From Chloroflexota bacterium (GTDB lineage: Bacteria > Chloroflexota > Dehalococcoidia > SAR202 > UBA11138): DNA of 15,581 nt. The stretch spans positions 1-15,581 of the forward strand of contig PAIW01000038.1 of assembly GCA_002710885.1 (NCBI GenBank). Direction: 5' to 3'. Positions 7,156 to 13,480 of the stretch are shown one piece after another. A program made the translations under genes and the position numbers. The first letter of the stretch is position 1. Each line of letters opens with the position of its first letter. The notes beneath the pieces were generated by a model, which was given only the letters and a program-made list of their open reading frames with translations, was not told the origin of the DNA and did not search any database.

Positions 7156-7366
7156 CACACAACACTTTTTATCAGGCAGGTATCCTCGTTGAGAACTGCG
7201 TAGCTAAACTCAATAGCATCGACATGCTAACTAGGTAGCCTCCCGCGCACCAGGCCTAATTGCGCGGGAGGCTGTTGCTCGTTTGGCCCAATGTTTATCA
7301 GCACAAACTAGCAGGCTGAACATGTAATGACCTCGTACTGCCACCCCAAAAGCAGGAGAATCACCG
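7156..7366 (+). promoter_or_regulatory. Structured 5' leader of thrS (candidate attenuator)
   Basis: Three hairpins stand in a row before the thrS ribosome-binding site. TAGCAT/ATGCTA lies at 7214-7229 with a 4-nt loop. A perfect 13-bp stem AGCCTCCCGCGCA/TGCGCGGGAGGCT lies at 7237-7249 and 7261-7273, extendable by G-U pairs. A bulged stem lies at 7291-7302 and 7315-7323. Only a broken T-rich stretch follows the 13-bp stem. I looked for the T-box consensus (GGTGGNACCGCG-like) and did not find it, so if this controls ThrRS it is not an ordinary T-box as far as I can see. Confidence 0.45.
7237..7273. repeat. Perfect 13-bp inverted repeat upstream of thrS
   Basis: Left arm 7237-7249 and right arm 7261-7273 are exact reverse complements, GC-rich, with an 11-nt loop. 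On the plus strand GTTGCTCGTTT follows, a poor terminator tail. It lies 94 nt before the thrS start and is one of the two longest perfect stems in the window, together with the one after rplT. Confidence 0.7.
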
Positions 7367-9106
7367 ATGACAATTCAACAAGTTTCTGAACTGGCGGACC
7401 TGAGAACTCGCATCCGCCACTCCACAGCGCACGTCATGGCCGATGTCGTAAGGCAATTGTATCCAAACGTCAAATTGGCAATCGGGCCGCCCACAGATGA
7501 TGGATTCTACTACGATTTCCTCTCAGATGAACCCTTTAGCAACGAAGACCTGGGGAAGATTGAAAAAAGAATGAGGGGCGTAATTCGTCGAAATCTGACT
7601 TTTGAGTACCGCGAATATCCCCGCGAAGAGATGCTTCAGATGAACTCAGACGAGCCTCTTAAATTGGAGGTCATAGAAAGCATCCCCGAAGACGAAGCAA
7701 TATCCACGTATAGCCACGGCGATTTCGAGGACCTGTGCGCCGGCCCCCATGTGGAATCGACAGGCAAGATTCCAGCGTTCAAACTTCTGGCCGTAGCCGG
7801 CGCATACTGGCGAGGCGACGAGAACCGCCCGATGCTGCAGAGAATCTACGGCACGGCTTTTGAGACTCAGGAGGCGTTGGATGAGCATCTGGAGCGGCTT
7901 GAAGAAGCTCAAAAACGCGACCATCGGCGTCTGGGCCGTGAGTTGGATCTGTTCTCAGTCCATGAAGAGACGGGGCCGGGCCTCATTATATGGCATCCCA
8001 AAGGCGCCAGAGTCAGAGGGCTGTTCGAAGACCTTTGGAGACGCGAACACTACCGCTGGGGTTACGATCTGATCTACACGCCCCACATCGGACGCTCTAC
8101 GCTGTGGGAGACCAGTGGCCACCTTGAAAACTTCAAAGATAATATGTTCGCTGCGATGGACATGGACGGACAGGATTATTATCTGAAACCCATGAATTGC
8201 CCATTCCATGTCATGTACTATCGGAACGGTTTGCGAAGCTACCGTGATCTGCCCATGCGGATCGGAGAGCTTGGTTCGGTCTATCGATATGAGCGCGGAG
8301 GAACACTCCACGGAATGCTCCGTGTCAGGGGGATGACCCAGGACGATGCCCACATATTCTGCCGCCCGGACCAGGTCGTCGATGAGGTCAATGGCGTGTT
8401 GGACATGACCTTTCACCTGCTCAGGATGTTTGATTTCACGGAATTTCAAGTCATGCTGGCCACGAAGCCAGACAAGGCTGTCGGCTTGGACGAGGAATGG
8501 AACCTGGCGATTGACTCCCTTCGCTCGACGCTGGAACAACGAGGATTGGACTATGGCGTCGATGAGGGCGGCGGAGCTTTCTACGGCCCTAAGATAGACA
8601 TTCACATCAAGGACGCCATTGGCCGGATGTGGCAATGCACCACAGTGCAATTCGACTTCAACCTCCCACGGCGGTTTGGCCTCAAGTACATCGGAGACGA
8701 CGGCCAGGAGCATATGCCCTACATGGTCCATCGTGTGCTATTCGGCTCCCTGGAGCGATTTATGGGCGTGCTGATTGAACACTTCGGGGGCGCGTTCCCG
8801 ACATGGTTGGCCCCGGTTCAGGCGCTGATAATCCCGATCTCAGACCGCCATCTGGAATACGCTGAGCAGGTGAGAGCAGAGCTCTTAGCCGCAGATATCC
8901 GGGTCGAAATCGACGCTCGATCTGAGCGCATGGGATTCAAGATTCGCGAGGCGCAGTTGCAGAAAATCCCTTACATGCTGGTCGTGGGCGATAGGGAGGC
9001 GGACGTAGGCGCCGTTGGCGTCCGGCTGAGGTCCGGAGAAGACCTGGGTGCAATTCCGGTGGACGAACTGGTGCAGCGGATAACTTCTGAGTCGGTGCCG
9101 GCATAA
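7367..9106 (+). CDS. thrS: Threonine--tRNA ligase, TGS-less form
   Basis: Charges tRNA-Thr with threonine in the cytoplasm. At 579 residues it is about 60 shorter than E. coli ThrRS because the N-terminal TGS domain is absent; an in-frame stop at 7328 rules out an extension. The editing domain is kept: HSTAH (H18, H22) and CAGPH (C124, H128) form its metal-like site. The class II catalytic core has the three zinc ligands C278 (KPMNCPFH), H329 (DDAHIF) and H455 (MVHRVLFG), motif 2 around YRYERGGTLHGMLRVRG, and motif 3 LFGSLERF. The C-terminal ~100 residues are the anticodon-binding domain. The ATG has a GCAGGAG SD 8 nt upstream. It heads the conserved order thrS-infC-rpmI-rplT and is preceded by a long structured leader that may control it. 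Confidence 0.97.
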   Translation: MTIQQVSELADLRTRIRHSTAHVMADVVRQLYPNVKLAIGPPTDDGFYYDFLSDEPFSNEDLGKIEKRMRGVIRRNLTFEYREYPREEMLQMNSDEPLKLEVIESIPEDEAISTYSHGDFEDLCAGPHVESTGKIPAFKLLAVAGAYWRGDENRPMLQRIYGTAFETQEALDEHLERLEEAQKRDHRRLGRELDLFSVHEETGPGLIIWHPKGARVRGLFEDLWRREHYRWGYDLIYTPHIGRSTLWETSGHLENFKDNMFAAMDMDGQDYYLKPMNCPFHVMYYRNGLRSYRDLPMRIGELGSVYRYERGGTLHGMLRVRGMTQDDAHIFCRPDQVVDEVNGVLDMTFHLLRMFDFTEFQVMLATKPDKAVGLDEEWNLAIDSLRSTLEQRGLDYGVDEGGGAFYGPKIDIHIKDAIGRMWQCTTVQFDFNLPRRFGLKYIGDDGQEHMPYMVHRVLFGSLERFMGVLIEHFGGAFPTWLAPVQALIIPISDRHLEYAEQVRAELLAADIRVEIDARSERMGFKIREAQLQKIPYMLVVGDREADVGAVGVRLRSGEDLGAIPVDELVQRITSESVPA

Positions 9107-9162
9107 AATTGTAAGGGTTTGACACATGACCAGGGCGTTACTTCGAATTACATAGCATCGTG

Positions 9163-9197
9163 CTGTCGCAGTAAGTGCTCGCCGTGCACTGCGACAG
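9163..9197 (+). terminator. Hairpin after thrS (possible terminator without T-run)
   Basis: CTGTCGCAGT (9163-9172) and ACTGCGACAG (9188-9197) are perfect 10-bp arms around a 15-nt loop, 56 nt after the thrS stop. Only ATCTAAATTCC follows, so intrinsic termination is uncertain. It separates thrS from the infC promoter. Confidence 0.45.
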
Positions 9198-9273
9198 ATC
9201 TAAATTCCGACTCGAATTACTCGGGATATCTTGACCGCGACCACCTCTGAAGATCAACCTGTGGCACACGCTA

Positions 9274-9302
9274 TTGCTTGGCCTCTGTGGGTATGCTATA
9301 TT
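9274..9302 (+). promoter_or_regulatory. Promoter of infC-rpmI-rplT
   Basis: TTGCTT (9274-9279) stands exactly 17 bp before TATATT (9297-9302), and the -10 is extended by TG at 9294-9295 (TGCTATATT). Transcription near 9309 gives a leader of about 45 nt to the infC start. This implies infC-rpmI-rplT can be transcribed independently of thrS. Confidence 0.55.
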
Positions 9303-9342
9303 CGATTAAGCTCGGGCGGTTCCTGGGCAATATGTGTTTGAA

Positions 9343-9348
9343 GAGGTG
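9343..9348 (+). promoter_or_regulatory. Ribosome-binding site that fixes the ATA start of infC
   Basis: GAGGTG is a six-base match to the SD end AAGGAGGTG, and a 5-nt spacer (TTAGC) separates it from ATA at 9354. No such site stands in front of the GTG at 9390. An in-frame TGA at 9339 excludes any farther upstream start. Confidence 0.65.
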
Positions 9349-9353
9349 TTAGC

Positions 9354-9938
9354 ATAGCAAGAGAATATAGAGCAAACGAGCGTATTCGCGTGCCTGATGT
9401 TCGGTTAGTCGATGAGCAGGGCGAACAGTTGGGTGTAATGCCAACTAGGCAAGCGCTTGAAATCGCAGACGATCGTGGTTACGATCTTGTAGAAGTCGCT
9501 CCGGCGGCTCGTCCCCCCGTGTGTCGTCTCATGGACTTTGGGAAGTTCAAGTATGAGGCAACACGAAAGGAACGCGAAGCCCGCAAAGCTCGCCGGGGCA
9601 GGGTCACAAATGAGTTACGTGAAGTGCGAATGAAGACTCGCATAGGTGAACATGATCGTTTGGCAAAGACCAGGCTGGCGAAACGCCTGCTTGGTCAGGG
9701 CTCAAAAGTGAAAGTCTCTGTTATGTTCAGAGGTCGGGAAATTGAACATCCCGAACTTGGGATGGTGCTTCTCAAAGCAGTCGCAGACTATCTCGTTGAC
9801 GACGCAATGATGGAAATGCCTCCCAGATTCGAGAGCGGCAGAATGCTCTCCATGGTGTTGGCTCCCGTTTTCAATGACCCGCCAAAATCGGAAAAAACAG
9901 ACTCAGAGGAATCGGAGAAGATATTAGATCGTGCCTAA
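9354..9938 (+). CDS. infC: Translation initiation factor IF-3, starting at ATA
   Basis: IF-3 binds the 30S subunit, prevents premature 50S joining and checks start codon-anticodon pairing. The first ATG/GTG-type codon in frame is GTG at 9390, but the frame before it encodes EYRANERIR, the conserved opening of IF-3 proteins, running on into VPDVRLVDEQGEQLGV. The only sensible start is ATA at 9354 behind GAGGTG, giving 194 residues. Later blocks: APAARPPVCRLMDFGKFKYE in the N-domain, a basic linker (KERKAR-like, KEREARKARRGR), RMKTRIGEHD, and VMFRGREIEHPELG in the C-domain. An acidic tail follows NDPPKSEK. E. coli infC uses AUU, which IF-3 itself rejects to autoregulate, so the same logic is likely here. 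It overlaps rpmI by 8 nt. Confidence 0.93.
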   Translation: MAREYRANERIRVPDVRLVDEQGEQLGVMPTRQALEIADDRGYDLVEVAPAARPPVCRLMDFGKFKYEATRKEREARKARRGRVTNELREVRMKTRIGEHDRLAKTRLAKRLLGQGSKVKVSVMFRGREIEHPELGMVLLKAVADYLVDDAMMEMPPRFESGRMLSMVLAPVFNDPPKSEKTDSEESEKILDRA

Positions 9939-10134
9939 GATGAAAACCCATAAGGGAGCCAAGCGAAGGTTCAGAATAACCGGCACGGGCAAAATCGTGC
10001 GAATGAAGGGACACAAAAGCCACCTTCGCAGGAAGAAGCCCGCCAGCGTTAAAAGACTTTATGCCAAGAAACTTGAAATCAGCCCGGCGGACGTAAAACT
10101 GCTGAAGCGCGTCCTTCCCTACGGATTGAGATAG
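9931..10134 (+). CDS. rpmI: 50S ribosomal protein L35
   Basis: Small, strongly basic large-subunit protein of 67 residues, normal for L35. MPKMKTHKGAKRRF at the start and GHKSHLRRKKPASVKR in the middle are family signatures. The start is GTG, 8 nt inside the infC 3' end (GTGCCTAA shares the infC TAA). This arrangement suggests translational coupling to infC. A GGAGAAG stretch about 8 nt upstream, within infC, can act as SD. A 90-bp gap with a perfect hairpin separates it from rplT. Confidence 0.96.
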   Translation: MPKMKTHKGAKRRFRITGTGKIVRMKGHKSHLRRKKPASVKRLYAKKLEISPADVKLLKRVLPYGLR

Positions 10135-10158
10135 AAAGACACCACGGAACATTGAACA

Positions 10159-10188
10159 AACCGCCCCTGACAGCAGTGAGGGGCGGTT
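10159..10188 (+). other. Hairpin between rpmI and rplT
   Basis: AACCGCCCCT (10159-10168) and AGGGGCGGTT (10179-10188) are perfect 10-bp arms with a 10-nt loop. GCTTGTG follows rather than a T-run. It may be a processing or attenuation site that sets the L35 to L20 ratio, or an L20-related control structure. The role is inferred only from position. Confidence 0.5.
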
Positions 10189-10224
10189 GCTTGTGTAGTG
10201 TTTCGGTAGAACGAGGAGACTGAA

Positions 10225-10587
10225 GTGACCAGGATCAAACGGGGCGTAAACAAGAAGCGCCGACACAAGAAACTGCTGAACATGACGAAAGGGCATCAGG
10301 GCGTCCGCCATCGGCTCTATCGGCGCGCCCATGAGTCCTTGATCCATGCCCTGCGCTACTCCTACTCCCACCGGAAAGAGCGTAAGGGCGATATGCGTAA
10401 ACTGTGGAACATCAAGATCAACGCTGGCGCCAGAGCGAATGGCACGACGTACAGTCAGCTAATTCACGGGCTGAAGCTTGCCGGAGTCGAAATCAACCGC
10501 AAGATGCTGGCCGACCTAGCGATGCAGGACCCTGACGCCTTCACGCAGATCGCTGAACAGGCGAAACAACAACTTCAGGCGGCTTAA
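10225..10587 (+). CDS. rplT: 50S ribosomal protein L20
   Basis: Binds 23S rRNA early in 50S assembly; in several bacteria it also represses its own operon. 120 residues, usual length. Signatures: TRIKRGVNKKRRHKKLL at the start, KGHQGVRHRLYRRAHE, ALRYSYSHRKERKGDMRKLW, INAGARANGTTYSQLIHGLK, and LADLAMQDPDAF near the end. The start is GTG with a GAGGAG SD 6-7 nt upstream. It is the last gene of infC-rpmI-rplT, followed after 122 bp by a strong terminator-type hairpin. No sign of truncation. Confidence 0.97.
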   Translation: MTRIKRGVNKKRRHKKLLNMTKGHQGVRHRLYRRAHESLIHALRYSYSHRKERKGDMRKLWNIKINAGARANGTTYSQLIHGLKLAGVEINRKMLADLAMQDPDAFTQIAEQAKQQLQAA

Positions 10588-10612
10588 CCTTTCGACTCGG
10601 ATTCAACTGCAT

Positions 10613-10699
10613 ATGGCGAACAAGGCTAGCCTGTCAGATCGGCTTTTGAAACCCTATATGAGCGCCGCTGAAGACAATTTCGTAGGCATCAAGCCTTAA
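10613..10699 (+). CDS. Possible 28-aa small ORF between rplT and its terminator
   Basis: An ATG-initiated frame of 28 codons (MANKASLSDRLLKPYMSAAE, then eight more residues) fills most of the gap between rplT and the terminator hairpin, so it would be on the rplT mRNA. No SD is visible and I do not recognise the product. It could easily be chance. Confidence 0.15.
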   Translation: MANKASLSDRLLKPYMSAAEDNFVGIKP

Positions 10700-10708
10700 T
10701 AGAACATT

Positions 10709-10743
10709 TGAAGACGGCCCACATCAGTGGGCCGTCTTCATTT
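10709..10743 (+). terminator. Terminator of the infC-rpmI-rplT operon
   Basis: TGAAGACGGCCCAC (10709-10722) pairs with GTGGGCCGTCTTCA (10727-10740) over 14 perfect base pairs around the loop ATCA, followed by TTT (10741-10743). The short T-run is compensated by a very stable stem. It is the strongest hairpin in the window and lies between rplT and the MFS gene. Confidence 0.78.
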
Positions 10744-10819
10744 GGATGAGTATTAGCGCGATGCCTGGAGAATTGGCTCAGGGAAGTTCAACCAGCGAGT
10801 AATTTCTCCCGGAGGTTCA

Positions 10820-12133
10820 ATGTCCTCGAAATTGAAAACTAACCTGCGGCGTAGAAGCTCAGCCGGGACATTTCGCGCCTTCTCAAATTCTAATTTCAGA
10901 TTCCTGTGGCCAGCGAACTTTTTGATTTACATTTCTCGCTGGATGCAGATGACTCTATTGGCTTGGTTTGTCCTGGAGTTAACAGACTCCGCTTGGTATG
11001 TCTCACTCCTTGGTTTTTTCACATTTCTGCCAATGCTCGTGTTAGGCATGTTAGGCGGCCTGCTGGCCGATTCTGTGAATCGGAGATTGCTGCTGACAAT
11101 CACGCAACTTGTGGCTCTGGCGATAACGATAGTGGCAACGGCCCTGCTTTACGCTGGCCACCTGGAGTTGTGGCATACGTATACGGTGGTGTTTTTGACA
11201 GGCGCGACCTGGGCGTTAGATATGCCGGCCAGAAGCTCCGTTATTCACGACCTGCTAGGTGTCAATGGCGTCACCAACGGCATGTCGCTCGATGTCGTGG
11301 GCATGACTGGCAGCATGATGATAGGCCCAGCCCTTGCCGGACTGCTCATCACATTGTTTGACGTGAAAGGCGGCTACGTCGTAATGGTCGCGTTCCAGTC
11401 TGTCGCGATTGTTTCGTTGTTGCTTGCAAGAATTCCGACCGTCTATGACAGTGTATTTGCTCCTGCAAAGATATTTGACAATCTCATCGAAGGGCTGCGT
11501 TACGTTCGAACTCAAAGAGTTGTTCTTGCGATCATTCTGATCACTTTGATTATGAACCTCTTGCTGTTTCCCATTATGCAGGTGATACCGGTCATCGCTA
11601 GGGACGTTCTGAACGTAGGGCCGGGGTTGATGGGTTTGTTGGGGTCGGCATCGGGCATAGGCTCGTTTTTCGGCTCGCTGTTCCTGGCATCGCTGGTGAG
11701 CATTAATCGCCACGGGGCGGTATTCCTCGGAGGATCAATCCTCGGAACGATGGGGCTTCTAGCGTTTTCTTTTTCACAATGGTATGGACTTTCGTTCGTC
11801 GCTCTGCTCGTCATGGGCATCGGTGTGGCTGGCTTTGGAGTGATGCAGATGACCATTGTGATGTTGGTTTCGAGAGATGAAATGAGAGGAAGAGCTCTGG
11901 GAGTTGTCAGTCTGGCCATCGGAGTCAGTCCGTTCGGCGCACTGCTGATTGGGGCGCTAGCGAGCGCTATCGGGACTGCTAACGCTGTCACGGCGAATGC
12001 CGTTGTCTCCCTGGTTCTCTTGGGACTAGTTGTGATCGTGATGCCGTCATTTTGGCGGGACTCATCAAATGCCGCACAAACAGACGCCAGTGCGAATGAG
12101 AACCCAAGTTTTGTCACTTGCCATGAGCGGTAA
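10820..12133 (+). CDS. MFS transporter, MFS_3/EntS-like exporter family
   Basis: 437-residue inner-membrane secondary transporter with about 12 predicted helices; the substrate is unknown. The cytosolic N-terminus FRAFSNSNFRFLW (18-30) opening into helix 1 is typical of the MFS_3 (PF05977) group, which includes enterobactin exporters. Motif A is GGLLADSVNRR at 79-89 between helices 2 and 3. The second half has GLMGLLGSASGIGSFFGSL near 269-287 and SRDEMRGRALGV at 351-362, the cytoplasmic loop before helices 11-12. The ATG has a GGAGG SD 5 nt upstream. It is a separate transcription unit after the rplT terminator. Its last 65 nt overlap another frame that may be a transporter remnant. Confidence 0.88.
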   Translation: MSSKLKTNLRRRSSAGTFRAFSNSNFRFLWPANFLIYISRWMQMTLLAWFVLELTDSAWYVSLLGFFTFLPMLVLGMLGGLLADSVNRRLLLTITQLVALAITIVATALLYAGHLELWHTYTVVFLTGATWALDMPARSSVIHDLLGVNGVTNGMSLDVVGMTGSMMIGPALAGLLITLFDVKGGYVVMVAFQSVAIVSLLLARIPTVYDSVFAPAKIFDNLIEGLRYVRTQRVVLAIILITLIMNLLLFPIMQVIPVIARDVLNVGPGLMGLLGSASGIGSFFGSLFLASLVSINRHGAVFLGGSILGTMGLLAFSFSQWYGLSFVALLVMGIGVAGFGVMQMTIVMLVSRDEMRGRALGVVSLAIGVSPFGALLIGALASAIGTANAVTANAVVSLVLLGLVVIVMPSFWRDSSNAAQTDASANENPSFVTCHER

Positions 12134-12479
12134 CACGATGGCTCTTTTCGCCGGTGGAAAATTCGGCATGGCTGTTGTCATGGCCGTACTCATAACCCGA
12201 GGCGACGGGTCAGCAGCCTCGCTCAATCTCCTGAATAGTGGAACAGTAACCGGCTTTAGTGACGGATATTTGATCCTCCGAGGTTCATTGCTGATTACGT
12301 TGGCTTTGTCGCTTTCGCTGCCATCCAAGAAACGTGAACCCGCTCAATCCGAGGTTCAAACCGCCCTTAAATGGGTGCCCGACTGCTCGGTTCCGTGGGC
12401 TCCAGGTTGCGAGGAAGAGGGCGCGCGGGTCGCAGCAGATTCAGGTGATCGCACACTAGTTGACGTGACGCCATTATGA
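12069..12479 (+). pseudogene. Possible remnant of the C-terminal end of a DHA2-type MFS transporter
   Basis: A 136-codon frame begins inside the MFS gene and runs to near the SCO gene. Residues 21-43 (SGNTMALFAGGKFGMAVVMA) and 63-87 (FSDGYLILRGSLLITLALSL then SLPSKK) resemble the last two helices of EmrB/QacA-type transporters, including the usual F-S-D-G/A element before the final helix and a basic tail. No N-terminal part exists and the last 45 residues look like non-protein sequence. No SD precedes any of the three in-frame ATGs (12069, 12096, 12123). I read it as a decayed gene end, or otherwise a chance frame. The family match is by eye only. Confidence 0.3.
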
Positions 12480-12494
12480 CTGCACCGAGTCAGA

Positions 12495-13253
12495 CTAATC
12501 ATCCAGTAATAGCCGGATGTCGTGGGCGATCTCCGTTGAGTCCAGAGGTGATGTGAATACCACCCGCCGCTGACCTTCGCGATCGATTAGAAACACAGGG
12601 CTGGAGTGGATGACCAAGTAGGCGTTGGTGATCTGCTGGCTCAGCGAATCCAACGCTCCAGTAGTCTGAGCAGGCAGGGGAGCAGGATTGCTCGTCTTTA
12701 GTTGGTTTCTGTTGTCAACTGCGGGGTCGACGAAATAGGCTTTCCAGATTGGCTCCAGCTGGCCCTCCGTGCCTACGAGGTAGCTCCAATCGTTCACGAG
12801 GCCCCATTTTCCCAGAAAATCGTGGGCCTCCGACACAGTGTCCCGTTCAGGGTCGACGCTCACCGCAATAAATTCGACCTGATCTTCCACATCAGTCAAA
12901 TCGCGGAACGTCTCTCTGAGCTGTGTCGTAATGATGGGGCATACGTCGGGGCAGTTGGTGTAGAGAAACGTGAGAACGATCACTTTGTCGTTGTGGTCGG
13001 CGAGGCTGGACACGTCGCCGAACTGATTCTGGAGTTGAAAGTCGAATGCGGGTTCGACGTTGTTGAACTCGGTGCCGCTGAACGCCTCGGTTGGCGTAGA
13101 AGCGCATGCTGCGAGTAACGCACAGACCGATGCGGTAGCGAGCGCATACATGGCTGTTCCAAGGCGAATTCGCATCGACATGTATGCCGTGCTGAGTCGC
13201 TTCATCCACACATCCAACCCCTGAATCTTCCACATTTTTCCGAAGCGAACCAT
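12495..13253 (-). CDS. SCO1/SenC family copper-delivery lipoprotein
   Basis: Thioredoxin-fold protein that helps load copper into the CuA site of cytochrome c oxidase, anchored outside the membrane. The copper ligands are present: CPDVC (C101, C105) in TFLYTNCPDVCP and H216 in VIHSSPVFLIDREG. A hydrophobic stretch ends in the lipobox LAAC (C50), so it is a lipoprotein. The longest frame gives 252 residues from ATG at 13253, but M17 (13205), M25 or M27 (13175) would give a more usual signal peptide. No start has a convincing SD, so the N-terminus is uncertain. It is the last gene of the oxidase cluster, 20 nt after the 68-aa membrane protein, and converges with the MFS unit. Confidence 0.92.
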   Translation of the reverse strand: MVRFGKMWKIQGLDVWMKRLSTAYMSMRIRLGTAMYALATASVCALLAACASTPTEAFSGTEFNNVEPAFDFQLQNQFGDVSSLADHNDKVIVLTFLYTNCPDVCPIITTQLRETFRDLTDVEDQVEFIAVSVDPERDTVSEAHDFLGKWGLVNDWSYLVGTEGQLEPIWKAYFVDPAVDNRNQLKTSNPAPLPAQTTGALDSLSQQITNAYLVIHSSPVFLIDREGQRRVVFTSPLDSTEIAHDIRLLLDD

Positions 13254-13273
13254 CGCTGCATTCGGGTCTTGGG

Positions 13274-13480
13274 TTAACCTTTCTCGGTGTTTCTTTCCAG
13301 CAAGAACGCGATCAAAGGCACAAGCACCACCAGAGCGGTTCCCAAAATGATAACCCCGTTCTCATGCAACGCTGATGCATAGATGAGCATGAAAATTACA
13401 CCAAGACTTCCCGCATAGATCGCGATGCATATGATAGCCATGATGGGGAAAAGCACCGCGAATTTGAAGTTCGTGCTCAC
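13274..13480 (-). CDS. Small two-helix membrane protein of the oxidase cluster, unrecognised
   Basis: 68 residues with two strongly hydrophobic helices (about 7-34 and 42-61) joined by a short HENG turn and ending in a charged tail LLERNTEKG. I do not recognise a family. The start is GTG overlapping the ctaG-like stop (GTGA), the classic sign of translational coupling, and the SCO gene follows after 20 nt. Its place between two oxidase assembly genes suggests a small accessory or assembly subunit of the cytochrome oxidase, but that is inference. The tight packing makes it a credible real gene despite its size. Confidence 0.75.
   Translation of the reverse strand: MSTNFKFAVLFPIMAIICIAIYAGSLGVIFMLIYASALHENGVIILGTALVVLVPLIAFLLERNTEKG

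Noticed and set aside
7152..7157. Perfect -35 box TTGACA
   Set aside because: No -10-like hexamer at 16-18 bp; the nearest candidates are 12 or 23 bp away.
7156..7366. T-box riboswitch before thrS
   Set aside because: The conserved T-box sequence and antiterminator pattern were not found; the hairpins alone do not define it.
7955..8731. 258-codon minus-strand frame inside thrS
   Set aside because: Antisense shadow of the catalytic domain; no SD or family features.
9119..9124. Perfect -35 box TTGACA after thrS
   Set aside because: 17 bp downstream reads TTCGAA and no extended -10 follows at a usable distance.
9390..9392. GTG as start of infC
   Set aside because: It would remove the conserved EYRANERIR segment and has no ribosome-binding site.
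12702..13118. Plus-strand frame of 138 codons
   Set aside because: Antisense to the SCO gene, whose copper-binding motifs are intact.
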